The notes: generated by a model not told the origin, from the sequence alone. Positions 8,417 through 19,475 are shown, counted from the first letter of the stretch. The stretch is 64,000 nt of DNA from Streptomyces sp. NBC_00459 (GCF_036013955.1 NZ_CP107903.1:8370001-8434000); one strand, 5' to 3'. Made by a program: numbers and translations.

Positions 8417-8556
8417 TGGACAATCCGGTGCAAGGTGATGTGTCCGCGGTGAAACGGCGCGCAACCCTCCGCTCGGGGACGGCGTCCCTGACTTCGACGG
8501 CCTGTCGTGCGGCGTTCATCCGGCACGGCGGGTGCACAGGGGGGAGTGCGCGATGA
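8416..8556 (+). CDS. 46-aa DUF6380-like small protein between hpnD and hpnE
   Basis: A 47-codon frame starts with the ATG that overlaps the hpnD stop (TGATG) and ends with a TGA that overlaps the hpnE ATG (ATGA). It bridges the two genes exactly. The product is basic, with the segment KRRATLRSGTASLTSTACRA in the middle and no membrane segment. It matches my memory of DUF6380, a family of tiny Streptomyces proteins found at this position, but I cannot confirm that here. It may be a genuine small protein or a translational coupling device. It contains the ribosome site GGGGGGAG for hpnE. Confidence 0.6.
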   Translation: MDNPVQGDVSAVKRRATLRSGTASLTSTACRAAFIRHGGCTGGSAR

Positions 8557-9971
8557 GCGAGGGTACGCAGCCCGGGGAACGCCCGGGCCACCGCGGTGAG
8601 AAGAGCGCCGTGGTGGTCGGCGGCGGCCTGGCGGGCATCACCGCGGCACTCTCGCTCGCCGACGCCGGTGTCCGCGTCACGCTGCTCGAAGGCCGGCCGC
8701 GCCTCGGCGGGCTCGCCTTCTCCTTCCAGCGCGACGGCCTCACCGTCGACAACGGCCAGCATGTGTACCTGCGTTGCTGCACCGCCTACCGCTGGTTCCT
8801 CGACCGTATCGACGGCGCCGCGCTAGCTCCGGTGCAGGCACGTCTCGACGTACCCGTCGTCGACGTGGCGAAGCCCGCCGGGCGGCGCCTGGGCAGACTC
8901 CGGCGCGACGCGCTGCCTGTTCCTCTGCATCTCGGGCGCAGCCTGGCCACGTATCCGCACCTCTCGCTCCTGGAGCGCGCCGGAGTGGGGCGTGCCGCAC
9001 TGGCGCTCAAGGCGCTGGACCTCGCCGACCCGGCGCTGGACGCGAAGGACTTCGGCAGCTGGCTGACCGCGCACGGTCAGTCCGAGCGTGCCGTCGAGGC
9101 ACTGTGGGACCTGGTGGGGGTCGCCACCCTCAACGCGGTGGCCGGGGACTCGTCCCTGGGGCTCGCCGCGATGGTGTTCAAGACCGGTCTGCTGTCCGAC
9201 CCGGGCGCGGCCGACATCGGCTGGGCGCGCGTCCCGCTGGGCGAACTGCACGACACTCTGGCCCGCAAGGCGCTCGACTCCGCGGGCGTGCGTACCGAAG
9301 TCCGTACACGCGTCACCTCCATCCAACACAACGAGAACGGCCGCTGGAGCGTTCAGGTTCCCGGCGAGACGCTCGACGCGGACACCGTCGTACTCGCCGT
9401 GGCCCAGCGCGAGGCGCACGATCTGCTGCCGGAGGGCGCGCTCGACGCCCCCGAACGGCTGCTGGAGATCGGTACCGCGCCCATTCTCAACGTGCATGTG
9501 GTGTACGACCGGAAGGTGCTGAGCACGCCGTTCGTCGCGGCGCTCGGCAGCCCGGTGCAGTGGGTCTTCGACCGGACCGAGGCGTCCGGGCTCGGCGGCG
9601 ACGGCCAGTATCTGGCGCTGTCGCAGTCGGCTGCGCACGACGAGATCGACGAGCCCGTGGCGGCGCTGCGCGAGCGGTATCTGCCGGAGCTGGAGCGACT
9701 GTTGCCCCGCGCTCGGGGCGCCGGTGTACGGGACTTCTTCGTCACCCGGGAGCGGACAGCGACGTTCGCCCCCACGCCCGGCGTCGGACGGCTGCGGCCC
9801 GGCGCCCGTACCAGAACCCCCGGCCTGTACCTGGCCGGTTCGTGGACCGCCACCGGGTGGCCCGCGACCATGGAGAGTGCGGTCCGCAGCGGAGTCAGCG
9901 CGGCCGGTGCCGCGCTGGGCGCCCTGGGCCGGCCCCGCCACCACCTCTTCGACGTGGAGGAGGCAGCCTGA
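8553..9971 (+). CDS. hpnE: Hydroxysqualene dehydroxylase HpnE (FAD amine-oxidase family)
   Basis: The 472-aa flavoprotein has an N-terminal dinucleotide-binding motif VVVGGGLAGITAALSLADAG followed by a second ribose-binding GRPRLGGLAFSF element. The C-terminal FAD-closing motif is GLYLAGSWTATGWPATMESAVRSG. In the HpnCDE pathway it reductively dehydroxylates hydroxysqualene to squalene. I chose ATG 8553 because a GGGGAG ribosome site precedes it and it overlaps the small ORF's stop. A GTG at 8532 is possible but lies inside that ORF without a better ribosome site. Confidence 0.92.
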   Translation: MSEGTQPGERPGHRGEKSAVVVGGGLAGITAALSLADAGVRVTLLEGRPRLGGLAFSFQRDGLTVDNGQHVYLRCCTAYRWFLDRIDGAALAPVQARLDVPVVDVAKPAGRRLGRLRRDALPVPLHLGRSLATYPHLSLLERAGVGRAALALKALDLADPALDAKDFGSWLTAHGQSERAVEALWDLVGVATLNAVAGDSSLGLAAMVFKTGLLSDPGAADIGWARVPLGELHDTLARKALDSAGVRTEVRTRVTSIQHNENGRWSVQVPGETLDADTVVLAVAQREAHDLLPEGALDAPERLLEIGTAPILNVHVVYDRKVLSTPFVAALGSPVQWVFDRTEASGLGGDGQYLALSQSAAHDEIDEPVAALRERYLPELERLLPRARGAGVRDFFVTRERTATFAPTPGVGRLRPGARTRTPGLYLAGSWTATGWPATMESAVRSGVSAAGAALGALGRPRHHLFDVEEAA

Positions 9972-11101
9972 TGCTCGATCATCGGCACGCGGCAGGTCCT
10001 CGCACCGCCCGCACCGCAACAAGAGGAGAGACTGTGCCCACTGTGCCCCCGGCCCCGAAAGTCGCCGACGCGGTGGACGTGACCGCGCTCCTGGAGCGCG
10101 GCCGGACCCTGGCCACTCCGGTCCTGCGGGCGGCGATCAACCGTCTCGCGGCGCCCATGGACACCGTCTCCGCCTACCACTTCGGCTGGATCGACGCCCA
10201 GGGCAGGCCCGCCGCCGGCGACGGCGGCAAGGCCGTACGCCCCGCGCTCGCCGTGCTGTCCGCCGAGGTCACCGGTGCCGACCCCGAGGTCGGCATCCCC
10301 GGCGCGGTCGCCGTCGAGCTGGTGCACAACTTCTCGCTGCTGCACGACGACCTGATGGACGGCGACGAACAGCGCCGCCACCGCGACACCGTGTGGAAGG
10401 TGCACGGCCCCGCCCAGGCCATCCTGGTCGGCGACGCCCTGTTCGCACTGGCCAACGAGATCCTCCTGGAGCTCGGCACCGTCGAGGCCGGCCGAGCCAC
10501 CCGCCGTCTCACCACGGCGACCCGTGCTCTCATCGACGGCCAGGCCCAGGACATCTCCTACGAGCACCGCGACCGCGTCAGCGTCGAGGAGTGCCTGGAG
10601 ATGGAGGGCAACAAGACCGGTGCCCTGCTCGCCTGCGCCAGCTCCATCGGCGCGGTTCTCGGCGGCGCGGACGACCGCACCGCCGACACCCTGGAGAAGT
10701 ACGGCTACCACCTCGGCCTGGCCTTCCAGGCCGTCGACGACCTCCTCGGCATCTGGGGCGACCCGGAGGCCACCGGCAAGCAGACCTGGAGCGATCTGCG
10801 TCAGCGCAAGAAGTCCCTGCCCGTCGTCGCCGCCCTCGCGGCCAGCGGCCCGGCGGCCGAGCGCCTCGGTGATCTCCTCGCGGCCGACGCGAAGAGCAGC
10901 GACTTCGAGAACTTCTCCGAGGAGGAGTTCGCCGCCCGCGCCGCCCTGATCGAACAGGCAGGCGGACGCGAGTGGACCACCGAGGAGGCGCGCCGACAGC
11001 ACACCATCGCCGTCGACGCACTGAGCGCCATCGACATGCCCGACCGGGTGCGCGCGCAGTTCACCGCGCTCGCCGACTTCGTCGTCGTCCGAAAGAGATG
11101 A
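9971..11101 (+). CDS. Polyprenyl diphosphate synthase (FPP/GGPP synthase family)
   Basis: The trans-prenyltransferase has the first Asp-rich motif DDLMD (in LLHDDLMDGDE) and the second motif QAVDDLLGIWGD, plus a conserved GKAVRPALA near the N-terminus. It probably supplies farnesyl diphosphate for HpnD from IPP/DMAPP made by the MEP enzymes of this operon. Two starts are well supported: ATG 9971, preceded by GGAGGAGG with a seven-base spacer and coupled to the hpnE stop, and GTG 10034, preceded by AGAGGAGAG. I list the longer form (376 aa); the N-terminal 21 residues are low-complexity. Confidence 0.9.
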   Translation: MLDHRHAAGPRTARTATRGETVPTVPPAPKVADAVDVTALLERGRTLATPVLRAAINRLAAPMDTVSAYHFGWIDAQGRPAAGDGGKAVRPALAVLSAEVTGADPEVGIPGAVAVELVHNFSLLHDDLMDGDEQRRHRDTVWKVHGPAQAILVGDALFALANEILLELGTVEAGRATRRLTTATRALIDGQAQDISYEHRDRVSVEECLEMEGNKTGALLACASSIGAVLGGADDRTADTLEKYGYHLGLAFQAVDDLLGIWGDPEATGKQTWSDLRQRKKSLPVVAALAASGPAAERLGDLLAADAKSSDFENFSEEEFAARAALIEQAGGREWTTEEARRQHTIAVDALSAIDMPDRVRAQFTALADFVVVRKR

Positions 11102-11212
11102 TCACTATCGGTCGAATAAGCCTCGCGTAGTCGCCGGCCGGCGCCGCTTCGAGCGGCGCACCGGCCGACGGCGGACCCACAGCAGAGACATCCACTGCAC
11201 GAAGGGGAAGCC

Positions 11213-13216
11213 ATGACAGCGACGACCGACGGAAGCACCGGGGCACTCCCGCCTCGCGCTGCCTCGGCCAGCGAATCCGAAACCGAAACCGACATCAACG
11301 CCCCAGTGGCGGCAGGGGTTCAGGAGGCCGCCGAGCGTGCCATGAGGCGCGCCACGGATTCCCTGCTCGCGAGGCAGGACGCCCAGGGCTGGTGGAAGGG
11401 CGACCTCGAGACCAACGTCACGATGGACGCCGAGGACCTGCTGCTCCGTCAGTTCCTGGGCATCCGTGACGAACAGACCACCCAGGCAGCCGCGTTGTTC
11501 ATCCGCGGCGAGCAGCGCGACGACGGCACCTGGGCCACCTTCCACGGCGGACCCGCCGACCTCTCCGCCACCGTCGAGGCGTACGTCGCCCTGCGGCTGG
11601 CCGGGGACGCACCCGAAGCTCCGCACATGGCGAAGGCGTCCGCCTGGATCCGCGACCGGGGAGGCATCGCGGCCGCCCGGGTCTTCACCCGGATCTGGCT
11701 GGCCCTGTTCGGCTGGTGGAAGTGGGACGACCTCCCCGAACTCCCGCCGGAACTCATCTACTTCCCGAAGTGGATGCCGCTCAACATCTACGACTTCGGC
11801 TGCTGGGCACGGCAGACCATCGTGCCGCTCACCATCGTCAGCGCGAAGCGCCCGGTCCGCCCGGCGCCCTTCCCGCTCGACGAGCTGCACATCGACCCCG
11901 ACCTGCCGAACCCGGGCAGGTCCTTCGCCCCACTGGCCAGTTGGGACGGTGCCTTCCAGCGTCTCGACCGGGTTCTGCACGGCTACCGCAAGGTGGCGGT
12001 GCGCAGACTCCGCAAGGCGGCCATGAACACCGCCGCCCGCTGGATCATCGAGCGCCAGGAGAACGACGGCTGCTGGGGAGGCATCCAGCCCCCCGCCGTC
12101 TACTCGGTGATCGCCCTGCACCTGCTCGGTTACGACCTCGAACACCCGGTCATGCGGGCCGGGTTGGAGTCCCTGGACCGCTTCACGGTGTGGCGCGAGG
12201 ACGGGGCCCGGATGATCGAGGCCTGTCAGTCGCCGGTGTGGGACACCTGCCTCGCCGTCATCGCCCTCGCCGACGCGGGTGTGCCCGCCGACCATCCCCA
12301 ACTGGTCAAGGCCGCCGACTGGATGCTGGGCGAGCAGGTGGTCAGACCCGGCGACTGGTCCGTACGCCGGCCCGAACTGCCGCCGGGCGGCTGGGCGTTC
12401 GAGTTCCACAACGACAACTACCCCGACATCGACGACACCGCCGAGGTCGTCCTCGCGCTGCGCCGCGTCCGGCATCACGACCCTGAGCGGGTCGAGAAGG
12501 CCATCGGGCGCGGGGTGCGCTGGAACCTCGGGATGCAGTCGAAGAACGGTGCCTGGGGCGCCTTCGACGTCGACAACACCAGCACGCTCCCCAACAAACT
12601 GCCGTTCTGCGACTTCGGTGAGGTCATCGACCCGCCGTCCGCCGACGTCACCGCGCATGTCGTGGAGATGCTCGCCGTCGAGGGCATGTCCCACGATCCG
12701 CGCACCCGGCGCGGCATCGAGTGGCTGCTCGCCGAACAGGAGCCCAGCGGAGCCTGGTTCGGCCGCTGGGGCGTCAACTACGTCTACGGCACCGGCTCGG
12801 TGGTGCCCGCGCTGACCGCCGCCGGCCTGCCCGCCGCGCACCCGGCGATCCGGCGCGCGGTGTCCTGGCTGGAGAAGGTCCAGAACGACGACGGCGGTTG
12901 GGGCGAGGACCTGCGCTCCTACAACGACAGCGCGAACTGGAGCGGCCGGGGCGCCTCCACCGCCTCCCAGACGGCCTGGGCGCTGCTCGCCCTGCTGGCC
13001 GCCGGGGAGCACGACTCCAAGGCCGTCGAACGCGGAGTCGAGTGGCTCGCGGCGACCCAGCTGCCGGACGGCTCCTGGGACGAGCCGTACTTCACCGGTA
13101 CCGGCTTCCCGTGGGACTTCTCGATCAACTACCACCTCTACCGCCAGGTCTTCCCGCTCACCGCGCTCGGCCGGTACGTCAACGGCGAGCCCTTCACCGA
13201 GGTCAAGGGGGGCTGA
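11213..13216 (+). CDS. shc: Squalene-hopene cyclase
   Basis: The 667-aa protein has the squalene-hopene cyclase length. The catalytic DXDD motif is DIDD at residues 405-408, which protonates the terminal double bond of squalene. At least five QW-type repeats are visible (GCWGG, GAWGAF, GAWFGRWG, GGWGED, GSWDEPY). It is a monotopic membrane enzyme making hopene and hopanol. The ATG at 11213 follows GAAGGGGA. A 111-base spacer separates it from the prenyltransferase, with no clear terminator, and the stop overlaps hpnG. Confidence 0.97.
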   Translation: MTATTDGSTGALPPRAASASESETETDINAPVAAGVQEAAERAMRRATDSLLARQDAQGWWKGDLETNVTMDAEDLLLRQFLGIRDEQTTQAAALFIRGEQRDDGTWATFHGGPADLSATVEAYVALRLAGDAPEAPHMAKASAWIRDRGGIAAARVFTRIWLALFGWWKWDDLPELPPELIYFPKWMPLNIYDFGCWARQTIVPLTIVSAKRPVRPAPFPLDELHIDPDLPNPGRSFAPLASWDGAFQRLDRVLHGYRKVAVRRLRKAAMNTAARWIIERQENDGCWGGIQPPAVYSVIALHLLGYDLEHPVMRAGLESLDRFTVWREDGARMIEACQSPVWDTCLAVIALADAGVPADHPQLVKAADWMLGEQVVRPGDWSVRRPELPPGGWAFEFHNDNYPDIDDTAEVVLALRRVRHHDPERVEKAIGRGVRWNLGMQSKNGAWGAFDVDNTSTLPNKLPFCDFGEVIDPPSADVTAHVVEMLAVEGMSHDPRTRRGIEWLLAEQEPSGAWFGRWGVNYVYGTGSVVPALTAAGLPAAHPAIRRAVSWLEKVQNDDGGWGEDLRSYNDSANWSGRGASTASQTAWALLALLAAGEHDSKAVERGVEWLAATQLPDGSWDEPYFTGTGFPWDFSINYHLYRQVFPLTALGRYVNGEPFTEVKGG

Positions 13217-13851
13217 TGCACAGGCAGCCCACCCCCGCCCCGCTGCTGATCGCCTGCGCGCTCGGCATCGAACGGCTCGCCCTGCGCCGGGGCGGACGCG
13301 GCGACGGCACAGTCACCGTGCTGCGTACGGGCATGGGTCCGGAGGCTGCCGAGGCGGCCGTCACCCGGGCCCTCGCCGACCCGGCGCTGCGCGACGCCGC
13401 CGTGCTGGCCACCGGTTTCTGCGCGGGACTCGCCCCCGGTATGCACCCCGGTGACCTGGTGGTCGCCGAGGAGACCCGGGACCCGCGCGGCATCACCCGC
13501 TGCGTCGGTACCGAACTGCTCGTCAAGGAACTGGTGCGCGCCCTGCCCGGGCGCACCGTCCACACCGGCCCACTCACCGGCTCCGATCACGTCGTACGGG
13601 GCCACGAACGGTCGGATCTGCTCGCGACCGGCGCAATCGCGGTCGACATGGAGTCGGCGGCCACACTCCACAGCGCCGGGCGCACGGGCGTGCGCCCCGT
13701 TGCGGCCGTACGGGTGGTCGTGGACGCTCCAGAACATGAACTCGTCCGGATCGGCACACTTCGCGGTGGAATATCGGCCTTCCGCGTTCTTCGTTCGGTC
13801 CTTCCCGCTTTTGTCGAATGGCACCGTTCCTTGCTGCTCCCCAGGAGGTGA
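13216..13851 (+). CDS. hpnG: Adenosylhopane nucleosidase HpnG
   Basis: The 211-aa protein fits the purine/uridine phosphorylase-like fold: an N-terminal ALGIERLAL strand, TGMGPEAAEAAV, TGFCAGLAPGMHPGDLVV, and VDMESAA, the conserved Met-Glu that contacts the ribose. In hopanoid synthesis HpnG cleaves adenine from adenosylhopane to give ribosylhopane. Its ATG overlaps the shc stop. The gene reads straight into hpnH with a five-base gap. Confidence 0.9.
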   Translation: MHRQPTPAPLLIACALGIERLALRRGGRGDGTVTVLRTGMGPEAAEAAVTRALADPALRDAAVLATGFCAGLAPGMHPGDLVVAEETRDPRGITRCVGTELLVKELVRALPGRTVHTGPLTGSDHVVRGHERSDLLATGAIAVDMESAATLHSAGRTGVRPVAAVRVVVDAPEHELVRIGTLRGGISAFRVLRSVLPAFVEWHRSLLLPRR

Positions 13852-13856
13852 GTCAG

Positions 13857-14879
13857 ATGGCCATGCCGCTCCGCCAGACCATCAAGATCGCTACGTATTT
13901 GGCCGAACAGAAAATCCGCAAGCGGGACAAGTTCCCGCTGATCGTCGAACTCGAACCGCTCTACGCCTGCAACCTGGCGTGCGAGGGCTGCGGAAAGATC
14001 CAGCACCCGGCCGGTGTGCTCAAGCAGCGCATGCCGGTAGCCCAGGCCGTGGGGGCGGTCCTCGAATCCGGGGCCCCGATGGTGTCCATCGCGGGCGGTG
14101 AGCCCCTGATGCACCCTCATATCGACGAGATCGTGCGGCAGTTGGTGGCGAGGAAGAAGTACGTCTTCCTCTGCACCAACGCCATGCTGCTGCGCAAGAA
14201 GATGGACAAGTTCACGCCCTCGCCGTACTTCGCGTTCGCCGTGCACATCGACGGACTGCGTGAGCGGCACGACGAGTCCGTCGCGAAGGAGGGGGTGTTC
14301 GACGAAGCCGTGGCCGCCATCAAGGAGGCCAAGAAGCGCGGTTTCCGGGTCACCACCAACTCGACCTTCTTCAACACCGACACCCCGCAGACCATCATCG
14401 AGGTGCTCAACTTCCTCAACGACGACCTCCAGGTCGACGAGATGATGATCTCGCCCGCCTACGCCTACGAGAAGGCTCCCGACCAGGAGCACTTCCTCGG
14501 TGTCGAGCAGACCCGCGAGCTGTTCAAGAAAGCTTTCGGCGGCGGCAACCGGCGGCGCTGGCGGCTCAACCACTCCCCGCTCTTCCTGGACTTCCTGGAG
14601 GGCAAGGTCGACTTCCCGTGCACGGCGTGGGCGATCCCGAACTACTCGCTGTTCGGCTGGCAGAAGCCCTGCTACCTGATGAGCGACGGGTACGTGACGA
14701 CGTACAAGGACCTCATCGAGAAGACCGACTGGGACTCCTACGGCCGCGGCAAGGACGATCGGTGCGCCAACTGCATGGCGCACTGCGGCTACGAGCCGAC
14801 GGCCGTCCTGGCCACCATGGGGTCGCTGAAGGAGTCCCTGCGTGCCATGCGCGAGACCGTCTCCGGAAACCGGGAGTGA
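13857..14879 (+). CDS. hpnH: Adenosylhopane synthase HpnH (radical SAM)
   Basis: The 340-aa radical SAM protein has the iron-sulfur motif ACNLACEGCGK (CX3CX2C) near residue 38 and the SAM-binding GGEP. A C-terminal cysteine cluster (CANCMAHCGYEP) follows. It joins the 5'-deoxyadenosyl radical to hopene to give adenosylhopane, the first side-chain step. The ATG at 13857 follows AGGAGG with an eight-base spacer, which favours it over earlier in-frame codons. Confidence 0.95.
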   Translation: MAMPLRQTIKIATYLAEQKIRKRDKFPLIVELEPLYACNLACEGCGKIQHPAGVLKQRMPVAQAVGAVLESGAPMVSIAGGEPLMHPHIDEIVRQLVARKKYVFLCTNAMLLRKKMDKFTPSPYFAFAVHIDGLRERHDESVAKEGVFDEAVAAIKEAKKRGFRVTTNSTFFNTDTPQTIIEVLNFLNDDLQVDEMMISPAYAYEKAPDQEHFLGVEQTRELFKKAFGGGNRRRWRLNHSPLFLDFLEGKVDFPCTAWAIPNYSLFGWQKPCYLMSDGYVTTYKDLIEKTDWDSYGRGKDDRCANCMAHCGYEPTAVLATMGSLKESLRAMRETVSGNRE

Positions 14880-14883
14880 CGTC

Positions 14884-16041
<1,158 letters not shown>

Positions 16042-16083
16042 ACAGCACGGGCTGGCGAGTACGGAAGAGAAGGGGGCCCGAGC

Positions 16084-18006
16084 GTGACGATTCTGGAGAA
16101 CATCCGGGGACCACGCGACCTGAAGGCGCTGTCCGAGGCGGAACTCGGTGAACTGTCCGACGAGATACGGGAGTTCCTGGTGCACGCGGTCGCCAGGACC
16201 GGCGGGCATCTCGGTCCCAATCTGGGGGTGGTGGAACTCACCGTCGCGCTCCACCGGGTCTTCGAGTCACCGGTCGACCGCATCCTGTGGGACACCGGCC
16301 ATCAGAGCTATGTGCACAAGCTTCTGACAGGACGTCAGGACTTCTCCAAGCTGCGCGGCAAGGGTGGCCTGTCCGGCTATCCCTCGCGGGAGGAGTCCGA
16401 GCACGACGTCATCGAGAACAGCCACGCGTCCACCGCGCTCGGCTGGGCCGACGGGCTCGCCAAGGCCCGCCAGGTGCAGGGCGAGAAGGGGCATGTCGTC
16501 GCGGTCATCGGCGACGGCGCGCTCACCGGCGGGATGGCCTGGGAGGCGCTCAACAACATCGCGGCGGCCAAGGACCGGCCCCTGATCATCGTCGTCAACG
16601 ACAACGAACGCTCCTACTCGCCCACCATCGGCGGCCTCGCCAACCATCTCGCGACGCTGCGTACGACGGACAGTTACGAGCAGGTGCTGGCCTGGGGCAA
16701 GGACGTCCTGCTGCGCACCCCGCTCATCGGCAACACCCTCTACGAGTCGCTGCACGGCGCGAAGAAGGGGTTCAAGGACGCGTTCAACCCGCAGGGCATG
16801 TTCGAGGACCTGGGGCTGAAGTACGTCGGCCCGATCGACGGGCACGACATCGGGGCGGTGGAGTCGGCGCTGCGGCGCGCGAAGCGGTTCCACGGGCCCG
16901 TGCTCGTCCACTGTCTGACGGAGAAGGGGCGCGGTTACGAGCCCGCTCGCGAGCACGAGGAGGACCACTTCCACACCGTCGGGGTGATGGACCCGCTCAC
17001 CTGCGAGCCGCTCGCGCCCGCCAACGGACCTTCCTGGACCTCGGTGTTCGGCGACGAGATCGTCAGGATCGGGGAGGAACGGGACGACGTCGTCGCGATC
17101 ACCGCGGCCATGCTGCATCCCGTGGGCCTCGGCAGGTTCGCCGAGCGGTTCCCCGACCGGGTGTGGGACGTCGGAATCGCCGAGCAGCACGCGGCGGTGT
17201 CGGCGGCCGGGCTGGCGACGGGCGGCCTGCATCCCGTCGTCGCCGTGTACGCGACCTTCCTCAACCGGGCCTTCGACCAACTGCTGATGGACGTCGCGCT
17301 GCACCGGTGCGGGGTGACGTTCGTGCTGGACCGGGCCGGTGTCACAGGAGTTGACGGGGCGTCACACAACGGCATGTGGGACCTGTCCATCCTCCAGGTC
17401 GTGCCCGGCCTGAGGATCGCCGCACCGCGCGACGCCGACCAGCTCCGTGCCCAGCTGCGGGAGGCGGTGGCCGTCGACGACGCGCCCACGCTGATCCGGT
17501 TCCCCAAGGAGTCGGTGGGGCCGGCGATCGAGGCGGTCGGCCATGTCGGCGGGATGCATGTGCTGCACCGGTCCGAGGAGCCCGCCGACGTGCTGTTGGT
17601 GGCCGTCGGCGTGATGGCGCCGGTGTGTCTGCAGGCCGCCGAACTGCTGGCGGGGCGCGGCATCAACTGCACGGTCGTGGACCCGCGCTGGGTCAAGCCC
17701 GTCGACCCCGCGTTGCCGGGACTGGCCGCCGAGCACCGCATGGTGGCCGTCGTCGAGGACAACAGCCGCGCGTCCGGGGTCGGCGCCGCGGTCGCGTTGG
17801 CCCTCGGTGATGCCGATGTCGACGTGCCCGTAAGGCGGTTCGGGATTCCGGAGCAGTTTCTCGCGCACGCCAAACGCGGCGAGCTGCTCGCCGACATCGG
17901 CCTCACGCCCGTCGAGATCGCCGGACGGATCAGTACCGGGCTGGCCGCCAAGGAAAAGCCGTCCCAGGGGAAGTCCAACGGGAAGTCCGAGGAGAAACAG
18001 GAATGA
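16084..18006 (+). CDS. dxs: 1-deoxy-D-xylulose-5-phosphate synthase
   Basis: The 640-aa TPP enzyme has the cofactor motif GDGALTGGMAWEALNN near residue 146, GHLGPNLGVVELTVALH at the N-terminus, and the pyrimidine-binding domain with VGIAEQHAAVSAAGLA. It makes DXP from pyruvate and glyceraldehyde-3-phosphate, the first and controlling MEP step. The GTG start at 16084 follows AAGAGAAGGGGG. The last residues are Lys/Ser-rich and overlap the aminotransferase start by four bases. Confidence 0.95.
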   Translation: MTILENIRGPRDLKALSEAELGELSDEIREFLVHAVARTGGHLGPNLGVVELTVALHRVFESPVDRILWDTGHQSYVHKLLTGRQDFSKLRGKGGLSGYPSREESEHDVIENSHASTALGWADGLAKARQVQGEKGHVVAVIGDGALTGGMAWEALNNIAAAKDRPLIIVVNDNERSYSPTIGGLANHLATLRTTDSYEQVLAWGKDVLLRTPLIGNTLYESLHGAKKGFKDAFNPQGMFEDLGLKYVGPIDGHDIGAVESALRRAKRFHGPVLVHCLTEKGRGYEPAREHEEDHFHTVGVMDPLTCEPLAPANGPSWTSVFGDEIVRIGEERDDVVAITAAMLHPVGLGRFAERFPDRVWDVGIAEQHAAVSAAGLATGGLHPVVAVYATFLNRAFDQLLMDVALHRCGVTFVLDRAGVTGVDGASHNGMWDLSILQVVPGLRIAAPRDADQLRAQLREAVAVDDAPTLIRFPKESVGPAIEAVGHVGGMHVLHRSEEPADVLLVAVGVMAPVCLQAAELLAGRGINCTVVDPRWVKPVDPALPGLAAEHRMVAVVEDNSRASGVGAAVALALGDADVDVPVRRFGIPEQFLAHAKRGELLADIGLTPVEIAGRISTGLAAKEKPSQGKSNGKSEEKQE

Positions 18007-19412
18007 CAACCGCTGAACCCGGTTCCCCGTCGGGGGAGTTCGACCTCGGCGCGCTGCTGGCCGAGCGCGGCGCCGAACGCTACGAGCTGCACAGCAGGCA
18101 TCTCAACCACCAGCTCCCGCGCATGCTGCACACCATCGGCTTCGACAAGGTCTACGAGCGGGCCGAGGGCGCGTACTTCTGGGACGCGGACGGCGAGGAC
18201 TACCTCGACATGCTCGCCGGGTTCGGGGTGATGGGCCTCGGCCGCCATCACCCCGTCGTCCGCAAGGCGCTGCACGACGTCCTCGACGCCCAGCTCGCCG
18301 ACCTCACCCGCTTCGACTGCCAGCCGCTGCCCGGGCTGCTCGCGGAGCGGCTGCTCACCCACAGTCCGCATCTGGACCGGGTGTTCTTCGGCAACAGCGG
18401 CACGGAGGCGGTGGAGACCGCGCTCAAGTTCGCCCGGTACGCCACCGGGAAACCGCGCGTCCTGTACTGCGCGCACGCCTTCCACGGCCTGACCACCGGA
18501 TCCCTGTCCGTCAACGGCGAGGACGGCTTCCGGGACGGCTTCGCCCCGCTGCTGCCCGACACCGCCGTACCGCTCGGTGATCTCGACGCCCTGGCAAGGG
18601 AGTTGAAGAAGGGCGATGTGGCTGCCCTGATCGTCGAGCCGATCCAGGGCAAGGGTGTGCACGAGGCGCCCCCCGGATATCTGCGCGCCGCCCAGGAGTT
18701 GCTGCACAGCCACAAGGCGCTGCTCATCGCGGACGAGGTGCAGACCGGTCTCGGGCGGACCGGTGACTTCTACGCCTACCAGCACGAGGACGGGGTCGAG
18801 CCCGACCTGGTGTGCGTGGCGAAGGCACTGTCCGGCGGATATGTGCCCGTGGGCGCCACGCTCGGCAAGGAGTGGATCTTCAAGAAGGTCTACTCGTCGA
18901 TCGACCGCGTCCTCGTGCACTCGGCCAGCTTCGGGGGCAACGCCCAGGCCATGGCTGCGGGCCTCGCCGTGCTGTCGGTCATGGAGAACGAGCAGATCGT
19001 CGCGGGCGCCCGGGCCACCGGGGACCAGTTGAGGAGCAGGCTGGCCGCGCTCGTCGACAAGTACGAGCTGCTGGCCGACGTACGCGGCCGGGGTCTGATG
19101 ATCGGCATCGAGTTCGGGAAGCCCAAGTCGCTGAAACTGCGCAGCCGTTGGACGATGCTTCAGGCCGCCCGCAAGGGGCTGTTCGCCCAGATGGTCGTCG
19201 TGCCGCTGCTGCAGCGGCACCGGATCCTGACCCAGGTGTCCGGCGATCACCTGGAGGTGATCAAGCTGATTCCGCCACTGGTCGTCGGCGAACGGGAGGT
19301 GGACCGTTTCATGGACGCCTTCACCGCCGTGATGGACGACGCGCACAGCGGGGGCGGGCTGATGTGGGACTTCGGGAAGACGCTGGTCAAGCAGGCGGTG
19401 GCCAACAGGTAG
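18003..19412 (+). CDS. hpnO: Class III PLP aminotransferase of hopanoid side chain (HpnO-like)
   Basis: The 469-aa class III (ornithine-type) aminotransferase has GNSGTEAVETALKFAR, the LLIADEVQTGLGRTG aspartate motif, and the PLP lysine in VAKALSGGYVPVGA. As the last enzyme of the hopanoid operon it most likely aminates ribosylhopane or its aldehyde to make aminobacteriohopanetriol, the HpnO reaction. It overlaps dxs by four bases (ATGA). Assignment to HpnO rests on family and position rather than on a specific residue. Confidence 0.82.
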   Translation: MTTAEPGSPSGEFDLGALLAERGAERYELHSRHLNHQLPRMLHTIGFDKVYERAEGAYFWDADGEDYLDMLAGFGVMGLGRHHPVVRKALHDVLDAQLADLTRFDCQPLPGLLAERLLTHSPHLDRVFFGNSGTEAVETALKFARYATGKPRVLYCAHAFHGLTTGSLSVNGEDGFRDGFAPLLPDTAVPLGDLDALARELKKGDVAALIVEPIQGKGVHEAPPGYLRAAQELLHSHKALLIADEVQTGLGRTGDFYAYQHEDGVEPDLVCVAKALSGGYVPVGATLGKEWIFKKVYSSIDRVLVHSASFGGNAQAMAAGLAVLSVMENEQIVAGARATGDQLRSRLAALVDKYELLADVRGRGLMIGIEFGKPKSLKLRSRWTMLQAARKGLFAQMVVVPLLQRHRILTQVSGDHLEVIKLIPPLVVGEREVDRFMDAFTAVMDDAHSGGGLMWDFGKTLVKQAVANR

Positions 19413-19475
19413 GAACGGTGGCCGTCAGGCGTGAGGGGAGAAGCGGGCGGCGGGGACGCCTGAGCCGTGTGGATT

